64,000 bases of DNA from Bacteroidales bacterium (GCA_017427985.1 JAFRRS010000011.1:62001-126000), one strand, 5' to 3'. Shown: positions 52,143-62,238, counted from the stretch's first letter. The notes: a model not told the origin generated them from the sequence alone. Numbers and translations: made by a program.

Positions 52143-53117
52143 ATGACGACTCTCGACGACATAAAATCAGCGGTCTCCAACGAACTTGAACAGTTTGAGG
52201 CGTTTTACAAAGAAGCACTTCATTCCGACAATTTCCTGTTGGACAAAATCGGGCGTTACACCTTGAAACACAAGGGAAAACAGCTTCGTCCTCTCTTCGT
52301 CTTCCTTTCTGCAAAATGTTTCGGCGAAGTCAACGAGAGCACTTACAGAGCCGCCACTTTCATTGAACTTCTGCATTCCGCGACTTTGATTCATGACGAT
52401 GTTGTCGACGATGCTTCCGAACGCCGCGGCTTCGCTTCCATCAACGCGATGTATAAAAACAAAATTGCGGTTTTGGCTGGTGATTATCTTCTCTCGAAAG
52501 GCATGATGATAGCTCTCGAAAACCGTGATTATCAAATGCTTGACATGATTTCGGAGACGGTAAGAAACATGAGTGAGGGAGAGATTTTCCAACTCGAAAA
52601 AGCTAAGAAATTCGACATTTCCGAAGATGACTATTACCAGATAATTGAGAAAAAAACCGCCTCGATGATCGCTTCTTGCTGCGCTATCGGTGCCGTCTCG
52701 GCAGGTGCTTCTCCCAAACAGGTCGATATGATGAAAAAATTTGGCATCAATGCCGGCATCGCCTTCCAAATTCGAGACGACATCTTTGATTATCAACCGT
52801 TTAACCATTCAGGCAAAAGCTACGGCAACGACATCAAGGAGCACAAAATGACATTGCCGTTAATCCATCTACTGAAAAATAGCTCTGCCATTGAAAGAAC
52901 ATTGATAATCAGCAAGATACGCCTTAGTGGAAAGAAATACAGAACCATCAACGACATCATAAAAAAGGCAAATGATAAAAACAGCCTTCAATACTGTGAA
53001 GAAAAAATGAATTTCTTTGCCCAACAGGCTGAAAATCAATTAAATATCATTCCCGATTGCGAGGCAAAAGATGCCTTGAAAAATATATTGTATTACTGCA
53101 TAAAACGAACCATCTAA
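52143..53117 (+). CDS. Polyprenyl diphosphate synthase
   Basis: A trans-isoprenyl diphosphate synthase adding isopentenyl units to an allylic diphosphate, likely making the chain of menaquinone. The 324-aa helical protein has GKQLRPLFVFLS (45-56), the first Asp-rich motif LIHDDVVDDASERRG (D85-D90) and the second, FQIRDDIFDY (about 213), followed by the GKSYGNDIKEHKMTLPLIHLL region. Chain length cannot be read with confidence; octaprenyl/solanesyl-type is plausible by size. Its stop overlaps the ATG of the next gene (TAATG). Confidence 0.9.
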   Translation: MTTLDDIKSAVSNELEQFEAFYKEALHSDNFLLDKIGRYTLKHKGKQLRPLFVFLSAKCFGEVNESTYRAATFIELLHSATLIHDDVVDDASERRGFASINAMYKNKIAVLAGDYLLSKGMMIALENRDYQMLDMISETVRNMSEGEIFQLEKAKKFDISEDDYYQIIEKKTASMIASCCAIGAVSAGASPKQVDMMKKFGINAGIAFQIRDDIFDYQPFNHSGKSYGNDIKEHKMTLPLIHLLKNSSAIERTLIISKIRLSGKKYRTINDIIKKANDKNSLQYCEEKMNFFAQQAENQLNIIPDCEAKDALKNILYYCIKRTI

Positions 53118-53800
53118 TGACAACTCTAAACTCCAAACTTCTAACTCCAAACTATAAATCTCATCCCGTAAGGACAAGGCATGCCTTGTCCCTACTGGCA
53201 ATATTGTTTTTGTGTGTTACCGCCCACTCTCAGGCCTTCTACGGCGGCTTCGCTATAGGTGGCACCACTTCCCAGATTGACGGCGACCATAACAACGGCT
53301 TCCACAAGATAGGTTTCACAGGCGGTTTCTTCGTCGGATTGGAACTTTCAGATATCTTCGAAACTCAATTTGAAATCAAGTATATCCAAAAAGGTGCGAA
53401 ATCAAGTGCCGAAGACCCGTATCAATTCAAGATTCACCTTGAGTATGTGGAACTTCCGCTCGTTGCTTCTGCAAACCTTGGATTTCTCAACATCAACGGC
53501 CATGATCTCGACTGGATTACATTTGAAGCCGGTGCCAGTGTCGATGTTCTTATAAAAACCAACCAGAGAACCTTAGGTGGAAACGAGCCGTCAAGTCGAT
53601 GGAAAGGTTTGTGTTTCAACGGAATACTTGGCGTAAAATTCAATCTCGACAAGAAAAAGCTCCAATTAGGAGCCCGCGTAATAACCTCGATAAACTCGGC
53701 TTACGCGGGCAACTTTAGTGATTACGGCACTCACCGTTTCGGACAATTTGGAGCCTTCAACGACGTGCTCGAACTCGTCCTCTACTACCGTTTCAAATGA
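53117..53800 (+). CDS. Outer-membrane beta-barrel protein (PorT-like), with a REP-derived signal region
   Basis: A 227-aa protein. The mature part (FYGGFAIGGTTSQIDGDHNNGFHKIGF...ELVLYYRFK) is an 8-strand-type barrel of the PF13568 family. The start ATG at 53117 overlaps the upstream stop (TAATG) and gives a long n-region (TTLNSKLLTPNYKSHPVRTRHA) before the hydrophobic LSLLAILFLCVTAHSQA. Part of this n-region (PVRTRHALS) is a REP palindrome (53168-53195) read in frame, and the preceding codons are low-complexity CTAACTCCAAAC-like DNA of intergenic style. So the original start was probably lost and a new N-terminus created from repeats. Export may still work, as the h-region and AHSQA cleavage site remain. 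Confidence 0.75.
   Translation: MTTLNSKLLTPNYKSHPVRTRHALSLLAILFLCVTAHSQAFYGGFAIGGTTSQIDGDHNNGFHKIGFTGGFFVGLELSDIFETQFEIKYIQKGAKSSAEDPYQFKIHLEYVELPLVASANLGFLNINGHDLDWITFEAGASVDVLIKTNQRTLGGNEPSSRWKGLCFNGILGVKFNLDKKKLQLGARVITSINSAYAGNFSDYGTHRFGQFGAFNDVLELVLYYRFK
53168..53195. repeat. REP-like palindrome in a signal-peptide coding region
   Basis: GGACAAGGCA/TGCCTTGTCC is a perfect 20-bp palindrome (53172-53191) flanked by GTA and TAC. It shares the GTA..GAC-core-GTC..TAC outline with the REP elements at 17157 and 21676-23261. Confidence 0.75.
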
Positions 53801-56359
53801 TTATCTAGAAACCGTGATTTTCTTTGTGACAACACCTTTGTCAGTCAAAATATTGACAAAATAAATACCCGATTCCAATCCAGAAACATTTATTTCAGTC
53901 TCGGTAGATGTAATCACCATCTGACCTGCAACATCGTAGAAATCCACGCATTGTACGGGTGAATCATTATTAGCCCCTACGTCAATTCTAACAACATCTT
54001 TTGCTGGATTTGGATAAATTGTAATCTTCGCATCATCAATCTCATTCACTGCATCATAATCCTTATCCAATGGTTCCGACCAGTAAATGTTATGTCCGTC
54101 GTCAGTGCTAACACCATATTTATATAATCCAGATGGCAGGTTAACCCATTCATCATCAATATATTGCGCATTTATGACATTTTCCGCTACCAAACCGTAT
54201 TCTCCAGAATCACAATCCTTTATATAAACGTTGAACGCATTGCCCACAGTGATTTTGTCGACATAAAACGCGTTTTCATAGTCGCCTTCAGTGAGCTGGT
54301 TGCCGTATTTCCATTCAAGCAGGTGATTTCCAGGACTTAACGAAACCGAATAAAACGTCCACGGCACCTTGTCTTTCAAAGTCTCGCCATACTGCACGTT
54401 GTCGATGAAGAAACCACCGCCGTTCAACGGGAAGCAGTCCACCATTGCGTAATAGCTCACCATACAAGTAGTTGGAATATTTACCGCCAACGAAATCTTA
54501 CTCGTCGAAAACATCGCCTTGTTCGTCGACCTCACACAATACGAGCCTTCATACGGATTCTCCATCGTCACCTCCCAAGGGCATGTCGCATCATTAATCC
54601 ACATGTTTTGATACAAATTGCCCGTTTCAAAGCCGTCATAGATGCAGTTTGGCATGTCCCACGACAACGCCACCTTTGTATTGTTGATGATTTCCGCTTG
54701 AATATCAATGACTTTCTCAACCATCACATAATTTGACGGCAGTGTGGTGATATCATTATTCAAATGCGCTTTCACATAATATTTGTATTTGCTTGCGTAT
54801 GTGAGATGATCCATGTAAGTCGTTGACGTTAAATTATTTGCGATACACATATCATCACGATACACGGCATAATAACTGGCATCGGCAGTCGCGTCCCAGT
54901 TCAAATCCACATAACTGCCGTCGAAATCGGCTGTGAGATTTGTCGGTCCATGGTAATACAGAGCGTTTATAGCCGCCAATGCGTCGACGCGTCCTGAACC
55001 CGTTATGTTATTCTTTATGGTGTTTCCTGCATTCGATGCCGTCAACTCAATAATTGAATCCAATTCGGCTGGCATAAGCTCAGGATTTGCATCAAGCAAC
55101 AACGCTAAAACACCTGAAACACAAGGCGTTGCCATCGAAGTGCCGTCATATGCCACATAGCCAGTCCCCGTCTGAAAGTTCAACGAAGTGACATTTGCAC
55201 CTGGAGCAGAAATATCTGGGCGAATCAAACCAGGTTGTGTAGCATCGCCGTTTTGGTATGGATAGTCTTCCCAATTCACCGGACCGACCGAAGAAAAACT
55301 GCAATGTGCGTCGTTTGCATCTGTCGCACCAACGCAAATCACACCCGAAGTGCCACCTGAAATCAGGTTCGCCTGGTCAGGATGCAGCCATGGCGGAGGA
55401 CAGTTGCCAGGACATCCAACATTGTTAGGCACAGGATAGGTGTACTGCGTGTCTCCTACGTTGCCAGCCGCCACAGAGGCGACCATACCGGCATCTTTTA
55501 CCGTGACAAAAAGGTCACGATACACTGTCGAAGGGCCAATCTCAGGGTCGCCAAGCGACAAATTGATGATGTCGGCACCATGATTCATCGCAAAATGAAC
55601 TCCCGAGATGAGGTCAGAATCAGTACCGTATCCAGTATCATCCAACACCTTGACAGCCATAATCTTAGCACCTGGTGCGATACCCGTTTGTGTACCAGCA
55701 TTGCCTTGTCCTGCCACGATTCCAGCCACATGAGTGCCATGACAGTAGTCGTCCATTGGATCGTCATCGTCATGACAAACATCATATCCATGATGAGGGA
55801 AATTCTCACCGCCGTCCCACATGGCACCTGCAATATCAACATGGTTGTAATCCACGCCAGAGTCTACGACTGCCACGTTAACGCCGTCACCATTATATCC
55901 CGTCGAGCCGTTATAGCTCCAAACCGCCGGCGCATTGACTTTGCTGACGTGCCAAGCAATGTCTCTTGTCTCTGCAGCCTTTGCCTCGACCATGTCAGGC
56001 ACCATCTTACGTATATAATCACGATAAACGTAGACGACATCAGAACGTTTTTCAAGCAAGGCGATAACCTCATCAGAAGCGTCGCAACGAAAACCGTTGA
56101 ACGCCCAATACTGCTCAATGCCGCTCACCTCACCTTTAAAACCGTTCAGAAAGTCCATCACATTTTGCTGTGAAGCCTGGCAAAACGCCATCCTTTCCTG
56201 AATCACAAAATCACGACGCTGCGCCTTCGTCATGTTACGCGTCTTGACCGCAAGATTCGCGTCATCATACTTTTCCGACATCACCACAATCACCCTCGAC
56301 TGGGCGAAAACAGCGCCAAAACTCATCAAAAAGACCAAAAATGTCAAAAACCTCTTCAT
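53801..56359 (-). CDS. Secreted subtilisin-like serine protease with T9SS sorting domain
   Basis: An 852-aa S8 family peptidase. It has a signal peptide (MKRFLTFLVFLMSFGAVFAQ), an inhibitor-I9-like propeptide (about 21-120) and a catalytic domain with Asp in VAVVDSGVDYNH (D166), His in CHGTHVAGIVAG (H207) and Ser in DGTSMATPCVSG (S408). Fibronectin-type and jellyroll-like modules follow (about 470-760), and the C-terminus (ITIYPNPAKDVVRIDV...LESGIYFVNILTDKG) is a T9SS type A domain. It is likely a surface or released protease for extracellular protein breakdown. It is convergent with the barrel gene (no gap between stop codons). Confidence 0.93.
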   Translation of the reverse strand: MKRFLTFLVFLMSFGAVFAQSRVIVVMSEKYDDANLAVKTRNMTKAQRRDFVIQERMAFCQASQQNVMDFLNGFKGEVSGIEQYWAFNGFRCDASDEVIALLEKRSDVVYVYRDYIRKMVPDMVEAKAAETRDIAWHVSKVNAPAVWSYNGSTGYNGDGVNVAVVDSGVDYNHVDIAGAMWDGGENFPHHGYDVCHDDDDPMDDYCHGTHVAGIVAGQGNAGTQTGIAPGAKIMAVKVLDDTGYGTDSDLISGVHFAMNHGADIINLSLGDPEIGPSTVYRDLFVTVKDAGMVASVAAGNVGDTQYTYPVPNNVGCPGNCPPPWLHPDQANLISGGTSGVICVGATDANDAHCSFSSVGPVNWEDYPYQNGDATQPGLIRPDISAPGANVTSLNFQTGTGYVAYDGTSMATPCVSGVLALLLDANPELMPAELDSIIELTASNAGNTIKNNITGSGRVDALAAINALYYHGPTNLTADFDGSYVDLNWDATADASYYAVYRDDMCIANNLTSTTYMDHLTYASKYKYYVKAHLNNDITTLPSNYVMVEKVIDIQAEIINNTKVALSWDMPNCIYDGFETGNLYQNMWINDATCPWEVTMENPYEGSYCVRSTNKAMFSTSKISLAVNIPTTCMVSYYAMVDCFPLNGGGFFIDNVQYGETLKDKVPWTFYSVSLSPGNHLLEWKYGNQLTEGDYENAFYVDKITVGNAFNVYIKDCDSGEYGLVAENVINAQYIDDEWVNLPSGLYKYGVSTDDGHNIYWSEPLDKDYDAVNEIDDAKITIYPNPAKDVVRIDVGANNDSPVQCVDFYDVAGQMVITSTETEINVSGLESGIYFVNILTDKGVVTKKITVSR

Positions 56360-56379
56360 TTTATTTGATTTAAAATATT

Positions 56380-57438
56380 TTACATCTGTCTGTCAATGGA
56401 ATCCTTATGGATAATCTCAAAAATCTCCTTCACCGAGTCAGCGTTCAAACCAAGATTCACACCTTTATTAATATTAGCCTCCAAAACGCTCTTCCAGCGG
56501 TCCATCTGAAGCACCGTCAAGTCATGTTTTCTCTTGAAATCACCTATCTTTTCTGAGACATTCATTCTCTTTGCTATAAGATTCAGCAATTCGTCATCAA
56601 TTTCATCGATTTCCTTTCGGAGATTTTTCAGAACCACATCGTCTTTGTCGGCGTTTATCTTCTTGATAACCAATTTATTAAGAGCATTTTTCAGGCTCTC
56701 CGGTGTTATCTGCTGATTCGCGTCTGTCAAGGCTTGTTCAGGGTTGCAATGCGATTCTATCATGAAGCCTTTTGTGCCGAAATCGAGTGCCTTTTGCGCC
56801 GTCACCTGCAACAGTTCTCGGCATCCGCAGATATGGCTCACATCCGTAATCATCTGAATATCAGGACGTAAGCGTTTCAGCTCGACTGGAATCTTCCACA
56901 CCGGGGCGTTTCTGTAAGGTGTCTCTTCCGCCGACGAAAAACCGCGGTGAATGGCACCGATGTATTTCAATCCTGCTCCGTTAAGTCTCTCTATAGCACC
57001 AAGCCACAGCTTCAAGTCGGGCGCTATCGGGTTCTTCACAAACACAGGCACATCGCATCCTTTTAAACAGTCAGCAAGCTCCTGCACCGAGAACGGATTC
57101 ACCACCGTTCTCGCGCCAAGCCACAGAATATCAATATCATAGCGCAACGCAAGCTCCACATGCTCAGGAACAGCCACTTCTGTCATGGTCAGGAATCCAA
57201 ATTTTTCTTTCGCCTCTTTCATCCACTGAAGCCCCACTTCTCCCACACCTTCAAACACATCGGGACGCGTGCGAGGCTTCCAGATACCGCCACGTAGCAC
57301 CTTGACTCTCTCTATCTTGCTCAAACCGTCCGCCGTATCCATCAGCTGCTCCCGCGTCTCGACGCTGCACGGCCCGCTGATGACCAATAACTCGTCAGGC
57401 TTTTGAAACCATTTTCTTATGTCAAAGCTTTCGCTCAT
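56380..57438 (-). CDS. Bifunctional 3-deoxy-7-phosphoheptulonate synthase / chorismate mutase
   Basis: A shikimate-pathway enzyme fused to chorismate mutase, 352 aa. Residues 1-260 form the DAHP synthase (class with KDO8P synthase-like fold): VISGPCSVETREQL, LRGGIWKPRTRPDVFEG, VFVKNPIAPDLKLW and ITDVSHICGCRELL. Residues about 265-350 are an AroQ-type chorismate mutase (LRKEIDEIDDELLNLIAKRMNVSEKIGDFK). Fusion with the mutase often lets prephenate-like ligands give feedback control. A minus-strand -7 box TATATTTG lies at 57456-57463. Confidence 0.93.
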   Translation of the reverse strand: MSESFDIRKWFQKPDELLVISGPCSVETREQLMDTADGLSKIERVKVLRGGIWKPRTRPDVFEGVGEVGLQWMKEAKEKFGFLTMTEVAVPEHVELALRYDIDILWLGARTVVNPFSVQELADCLKGCDVPVFVKNPIAPDLKLWLGAIERLNGAGLKYIGAIHRGFSSAEETPYRNAPVWKIPVELKRLRPDIQMITDVSHICGCRELLQVTAQKALDFGTKGFMIESHCNPEQALTDANQQITPESLKNALNKLVIKKINADKDDVVLKNLRKEIDEIDDELLNLIAKRMNVSEKIGDFKRKHDLTVLQMDRWKSVLEANINKGVNLGLNADSVKEIFEIIHKDSIDRQM

Positions 57439-57455
57439 TTCATAATATTTTTTTG

Positions 57456-57504
57456 CAAATATAAAAATTAAATGTGAAGATTCAGCAAATTTTTGTTATT
57501 TTTG
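57456..57504. promoter_or_regulatory. Divergent promoters between the DAHP synthase gene and asnS
   Basis: CAAATATA (57456-57463) reads TATATTTG on the minus strand. TATTTTTG (57497-57504) reads plus and lies 28 nt before the GTG start of asnS. Confidence 0.6.
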
Positions 57505-57532
57505 TAGTTTGAAATTTTAAAATGTAAAAATC

Positions 57533-58972
57533 GTGAAACGTACAGAGATTAAAGCTGCTCTCGCAATGCAAGAGCTTGACAATGAAATAAATGTGAAAGG
57601 CTGGGTGCGCAACAAACGTGGCAGCAAAAACGTCGCCTTCATCGCTTTGAACGACGGCTCGACTATCAACAACCTGCAATTGGTCATCGATTTGGAGAAG
57701 ATTCCGGAGGAAAGCCTTGCCCTGATGCACGCAGGCGCGTCGGTCTCAGCCATCGGGAAACTCGTGAAATCAGCCGGAAGCGGTCAGAATGTGGAGCTCG
57801 CTGTCAGCTCGATAGAGCTTCTCGGACCAGCAAACCCGGATTTCTACCCGCTGCAGCCTAAGAAACACTCGCTGGAGTTTTTGCGCGACATAGCTCATCT
57901 GCGTTTCCGCACCAACACCTTCGGAGCGGTGTTCCGCATCCGCCACGCCATGGTGTTTGCAATTCATAACTTCTTCAACAGCAAGGGTTTCTACAACATC
58001 CACACCCCGCTCATCACAGCATCCGACGCTGAAGGCGCTGGCGAGATGTTCCAAGTGACAACCCTCGACCTCAACAACCTTCCAAGAACAGAAGAAGGCA
58101 AAATCGACTACAGCCAGGACTTCTTTGGAAAGTCGACAAACCTCACCGTTTCAGGTCAGCTTGAAGGCGAATTGGCAGCAACAGCTCTTTCGAAGATTTA
58201 CACTTTCGGTCCTACTTTCCGTGCCGAAAACTCAAATACAACACGTCACCTCGCTGAGTTCTGGATGATTGAGCCTGAAATGGCATTCTACGACATCCAC
58301 GACAACATGGAACTCGCCGAAGAGATGCTTAAGTATTTGATCCAGTATGCGTTAGATAACTGCATGGACGACCTTATCTTCCTCAGCAAACGTCTCCAGG
58401 AAGAAGAAAAGAACAAGAAAGAAGAAGAGAAATCGATGGAACTCATCGAGAAGCTTCATTTCGTGCTCGAACATCCATTCCAGGTCTTGACATACACCGA
58501 GGCCATCGACATCCTCAAAAACTGCAACTACAACAAGAAAGGCAAGTTCCAGTATCCTATCACGGGTTGGGGTGTCGACCTGCAGTCGGAACATGAGCGT
58601 TATCTCGTCGAGAAACACTTCAAGAAACCTGTGATTTTGACCGATTACCCAATGGAAATCAAAGCGTTCTATATGAAACAGAACGACGACGGCAAGACAG
58701 TACGCGCTATGGACGTGCTCTTCCCTGGCATCGGCGAAATCATCGGCGGCTCAGAACGTGAGACCGACCTGAACAAGCTGCTCAGACGTATGCATGAAGT
58801 AGGAATTCCTGAGGAATCAATGAACTGGTACCTCGACTCACGCCGCTTCGGCTCAGTGCCGCACTCAGGCTACGGACTCGGCTTCGAACGCCTCTTATTG
58901 TTCGTAACCGGCATGAGCAACATCCGCGACGTCATCCCGTTCCCACGTACACCAAAGAACTGCCTGTACTAA
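57533..58972 (+). CDS. asnS: Asparaginyl-tRNA synthetase
   Basis: A class IIb synthetase that charges tRNA-Asn, 479 aa. N-terminal OB-fold anticodon domain (about 15-110: [23 protein letters not shown]) and catalytic core with motif 2 ([26 protein letters not shown] about 223-248) and motif 3 ([12 protein letters not shown] near 448). The start is GTG (57533), supported by the upstream promoter and [10 protein letters not shown] start. rpoN follows 6 nt later. Confidence 0.96.
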   Translation: MKRTEIKAALAMQELDNEINVKGWVRNKRGSKNVAFIALNDGSTINNLQLVIDLEKIPEESLALMHAGASVSAIGKLVKSAGSGQNVELAVSSIELLGPANPDFYPLQPKKHSLEFLRDIAHLRFRTNTFGAVFRIRHAMVFAIHNFFNSKGFYNIHTPLITASDAEGAGEMFQVTTLDLNNLPRTEEGKIDYSQDFFGKSTNLTVSGQLEGELAATALSKIYTFGPTFRAENSNTTRHLAEFWMIEPEMAFYDIHDNMELAEEMLKYLIQYALDNCMDDLIFLSKRLQEEEKNKKEEEKSMELIEKLHFVLEHPFQVLTYTEAIDILKNCNYNKKGKFQYPITGWGVDLQSEHERYLVEKHFKKPVILTDYPMEIKAFYMKQNDDGKTVRAMDVLFPGIGEIIGGSERETDLNKLLRRMHEVGIPEESMNWYLDSRRFGSVPHSGYGLGFERLLLFVTGMSNIRDVIPFPRTPKNCLY

Positions 58973-58978
58973 GAAAAT

Positions 58979-60448
58979 ATGAGTTCGCAGAGGTTAACTC
59001 AAACGCAAAAGCTTCTCCAAAAGCTGTCGCCACAGCAGATTCTCATCATGAAACTGCTGCAGATTCCAACTATGGAGCTAAGCACACGCATCAAAGAGGA
59101 AATCATGCAAAACCCGGCTCTCGAAGAAGGCGAAGAACACGACTATGAAGACGAGACCGTCGACACCTTCGACGACGAGCAAACCGAAGAGGAACAATAC
59201 GACCCGCTCGACGACTTCGACGATTATCTCAAAGATGACGACGAGGACGACGCTGCCTACAAATACGCCGCAAATAACAGCAGCCCCGACGACAAGCATT
59301 ACGAGACTCCGATAACCAACGAAACATCTTTCCAGGACACTCTCATCGAACAGCTCGGTTTCCGTAAACTTGACGAGAAGAAACGCAAAATCGGGACTTA
59401 CATCATTGGCAATCTTGACGATGCCGGTTATCTTTCAAGGCCGATTTCCGGCATTGCCGACGACCTCATCTTCACTCAAAATATCGACGCCACCGAAGAC
59501 GAGATTCGTGAAGTGCTTGAAATAATCCAGGACTTCGACCCTGCTGGCGTTGGCGCGACGAACCTCCAGGAATGTCTTCTCATCCAGTTGAGACGCATCG
59601 AACGCGAGAACCCCGACAAAAACTACACTAACGCCATAACAATAGTCGACAAGTTTTTTGAAGAGTTCACAAAAAAACATTACGACAAAATCGTGTCTCG
59701 CAGCGGCATGACGGAAGAGGAATTCAAAAACGCGCTCAACATCGTCTTGTCTCTCAACCCCAAACCAGGCGGCTCGATGGGCTCGACAAGCCAAAACAAC
59801 GACTATATCATCCCTGACTTCACCATCATCAACAACGACGGCGAGCTCGAGTTGTCGCTGAACGGTCGTAACACCCCTGATCTCCATGTCAGCAAGGACT
59901 TCGTCAGCATGCTGAACTATTATTCCAAGGGAAAGGACAACCGCGAGAAACGCGAAGCCATCAACTTCATCAAAAGTAAAATCGAATCTGCCAACTGGTT
60001 CATCGACGCAATAAAACAGCGCAAAAACACGCTCTACGTAACCATGAAAGCCATCATGGACTATCAGCGGGATTTCTTCCTCACTGGCAACGAGAGCAAA
60101 CTCAAGCCGATGATTCTCAAAGACATATCAGACAAAGTCGGACTTGACATCTCTACAATTTCACGCGTTGCCAACAGCAAATACGTGCAAACCGCCTACG
60201 GCACCTTCCAACTCAAATATTTCTTCAGCGAAGGGCTTCTTAACGACGAAGGCGAAGAGGTGTCGACACGCGAAATCAAAAAAATCGTTCAGGACTGCGT
60301 CGAAAACGAAGACAAAGCCAACCCTCTCACCGACGACGAGCTGACCGCCATATTGAAGGAAAAAGGCTACACCATAGCCAGACGCACCATAGCGAAATAC
60401 CGCGAACAGCTTGGAATCCCAGTTGCACGCCTGCGCAAAGTGCTATGA
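58979..60448 (+). CDS. rpoN: RNA polymerase sigma-54 factor
   Basis: Alternative sigma factor needing bEBP activators, 489 aa. Region I (about 1-50: RLTQTQKLLQKLSPQQILIMKLLQIPTMEL) is Gln/Leu-rich as usual, then an acidic region II (about 50-110), the core-binding domain (about 115-330) and the DNA-binding part with the HTH (GLDISTISRVANSKYVQT) and the RpoN box ARRTIAKYREQLGIP (about 468-482). Its stop overlaps the ATG of the next gene. No activator gene is adjacent. Confidence 0.96.
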   Translation: MSSQRLTQTQKLLQKLSPQQILIMKLLQIPTMELSTRIKEEIMQNPALEEGEEHDYEDETVDTFDDEQTEEEQYDPLDDFDDYLKDDDEDDAAYKYAANNSSPDDKHYETPITNETSFQDTLIEQLGFRKLDEKKRKIGTYIIGNLDDAGYLSRPISGIADDLIFTQNIDATEDEIREVLEIIQDFDPAGVGATNLQECLLIQLRRIERENPDKNYTNAITIVDKFFEEFTKKHYDKIVSRSGMTEEEFKNALNIVLSLNPKPGGSMGSTSQNNDYIIPDFTIINNDGELELSLNGRNTPDLHVSKDFVSMLNYYSKGKDNREKREAINFIKSKIESANWFIDAIKQRKNTLYVTMKAIMDYQRDFFLTGNESKLKPMILKDISDKVGLDISTISRVANSKYVQTAYGTFQLKYFFSEGLLNDEGEEVSTREIKKIVQDCVENEDKANPLTDDELTAILKEKGYTIARRTIAKYREQLGIPVARLRKVL

Positions 60449-61047
60449 AGACAGCAAAAATAATATCAGTAATCGGGCACCCCATCTTCCTTCCAACCTG
60501 GATGATGGTGATAATGCTGCTTTCAGGCCTCACACGCTTCATGCCAGACAACGACTGGTTCTTCCTATCCGCCACATTCTCAATGACTTGCCTCATCCCT
60601 GCAGTGATGATAGCTATAATGAAAAAATGGAACATCATCAAGTCAATAGAGATGGATTCAAGGGAAGACCGCCTCGGTCCTCTTTTTATCATGATAATGT
60701 TCATCTACGCCACGATTAGGTTTTTCAGCAAAATCGAGCTGTTTTCGGTCTTCAATTTTTATCTCACCGCAATTCTTGTAGTGACAATTTTGGCGTTTAT
60801 ACTGACTTTTTTCTGGAAAATAAGCCTTCACACCCTCGGCTGGGGCAGCTTTGTGGCTTGCCTTTTCATCATGTCGACAGCCGCCATGCGCCTTTACCTG
60901 CCTTACCTGATTGCAAGCATCATCTGCACTGGCATAGTTGCATCATCCCGACTGAAATTGAAATCCCACAGCAACGCCCAGATTTACACAGGCTTCGCCA
61001 TGGGATTTTCCACAGTGATTATAATGTATTTCTTTTTCCTTCTCTAA
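60445..61047 (+). CDS. Polytopic membrane protein
   Basis: A 200-aa inner-membrane protein with about six hydrophobic helices. It may be a divergent PAP2-like phosphatase (polar pieces KISLHTLGWGS and SSRLKLKSHSNAQ align loosely with motif positions) but the PSGH and SRxxxxxH hallmarks are not intact, so I leave it unassigned. It overlaps the rpoN stop by 4 nt (ATGA), hence translational coupling. Convergent with the barrel gene at 61044. Confidence 0.6.
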   Translation: MKTAKIISVIGHPIFLPTWMMVIMLLSGLTRFMPDNDWFFLSATFSMTCLIPAVMIAIMKKWNIIKSIEMDSREDRLGPLFIMIMFIYATIRFFSKIELFSVFNFYLTAILVVTILAFILTFFWKISLHTLGWGSFVACLFIMSTAAMRLYLPYLIASIICTGIVASSRLKLKSHSNAQIYTGFAMGFSTVIIMYFFFLL

Positions 61048-61727
61048 TAAGCCCTGATTCCAATACCTATTGATAACGGCAAAATCTCCGGACCTCTGTC
61101 ACTCTTGAAAGAACCTGTAACCTGATAACCCACAAACAAGTTGACGCATCTGTAGCCGACTCTTGCAAAAGCCGAATAAACAATGCTTTCAACCGCATTC
61201 AAGCTGTTATATCTGACTTCCCAGTTGTGCGTGTCAGGATTAACTTCATCAGCCTCATTGATTTTACCGATAACCTTAGCCCTACTGCTCATCAAGAAGC
61301 CGACCTTTCCTCCAAAAGAAATCTTAAACTTGTCGGCAATGCGGAAATTCAACTCAAATGGAATGTCCATATAATTGAAATTAAGCTTGCTTTTATCGCA
61401 TGATGAAAGAGGTGTAAAAGTGATTGTATGGGCGTATGGCTCTGATAACCAAGCACTTTTCATATAGTAATTGTGAGACGACACACCCAAGCCAATCGAC
61501 ACCGTGTGTTTCGACTCCAACATCGGGAGATTGTAGGTGATATATGCGCCGAAGCCCTGATTTATCGCACGCAAATCGAAATTCTCATATTTGCTGCCGG
61601 TATTGATGTCGGTATACAAATCAAAGCCCATGGTAATCTTGCCGTTGGTGCGGTCTTTTATGAGCTGAGCGTTTGCCATGATTGTTATCAGAAACAATGC
61701 TGAAAGCAGGAAAATTCGTTTTTTCAT
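61044..61727 (-). CDS. Outer-membrane beta-barrel protein
   Basis: A 227-aa protein with a signal peptide (MKKRIFLLSALFLITIMANAQ) and alternating strand pattern (ITMGFDLYTDIN, AYITYNLPML, VSIGLGVSSHNY, FELNFRIADKFKISFGGKVGFLM) ending ...PLSIGIGIRAY. It fits a small PorT/PF13568-like barrel. It is the last gene of a minus-strand group with a helical protein and a SPOR protein. Role unknown. Confidence 0.75.
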   Translation of the reverse strand: MKKRIFLLSALFLITIMANAQLIKDRTNGKITMGFDLYTDINTGSKYENFDLRAINQGFGAYITYNLPMLESKHTVSIGLGVSSHNYYMKSAWLSEPYAHTITFTPLSSCDKSKLNFNYMDIPFELNFRIADKFKISFGGKVGFLMSSRAKVIGKINEADEVNPDTHNWEVRYNSLNAVESIVYSAFARVGYRCVNLFVGYQVTGSFKSDRGPEILPLSIGIGIRAY

Positions 61728-61749
61728 CTTTTAACTTGTTGATATTCTT

Positions 61750-62211
61750 TTAGTTATTATTCATTTTACTCGTCAGTTTCTGACGCTTGTCAAGCAATGT
61801 GTCAATCTCGTCTTCCGAAAGCTCAGGGTTTTTCAGCTGGGAATCAATGGCATCGATAAGAGCTTGATAATTCTCTCCCGTCTGCAATGATTCAAAAGCC
61901 TTTTCCTTAACCTCCACATCCGCAATATGATTCTCTTCCTCGTCTTCCAGATAAGCGTCTTCTCCAAGTTGCTCGCGAAGCTTGTCGGTCAGCATAGAAA
62001 TGAGTCTTTTCGCCATCACAGGATCCATCATGCTGAACATCTCAATCGAAAACTGGTCTTTAACCTGTTCATATTGAGTGAGATACATCTTCAGCTGCTC
62101 ATACTGCGCTTTATCCATTCCAGGCACATCGTCAGGCGGAAACTTCTCCATCACCTTCTTGAAAAGCCTGAACAGCTCGTCAACCTGTTTTTTAAGATCA
62201 TCGTTTTCCAT
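61750..62211 (-). CDS. Helical acidic protein of unknown function
   Basis: A 153-aa, highly charged, helical protein with no signal or membrane segment. Repeated Leu/Glu heptads suggest coiled coils (about 1-60 and 115-153). MENDDLKKQVDELFRLFKKVMEKFPPDDVPG opens the chain. It lies between the SPOR and barrel genes with short gaps (27 and 22 nt). Family unrecognised. Confidence 0.62.
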   Translation of the reverse strand: MENDDLKKQVDELFRLFKKVMEKFPPDDVPGMDKAQYEQLKMYLTQYEQVKDQFSIEMFSMMDPVMAKRLISMLTDKLREQLGEDAYLEDEEENHIADVEVKEKAFESLQTGENYQALIDAIDSQLKNPELSEDEIDTLLDKRQKLTSKMNNN

Positions 62212-62238
62212 AAAAACATTTTTTATATTAACGGCTTT

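Noticed and set aside
55382-56173. Long open frame (263 codons) on the plus strand
   Set aside because: It lies entirely antisense to the subtilisin-like protease gene, has no promoter or RBS pattern and its translation has no protein-like features.
60445-61047. Assignment as a PAP2 phosphatase
   Set aside because: The PSGH and SRxxxxxHxxxD motifs needed for catalysis are not visible, so only a generic membrane-protein call is given.
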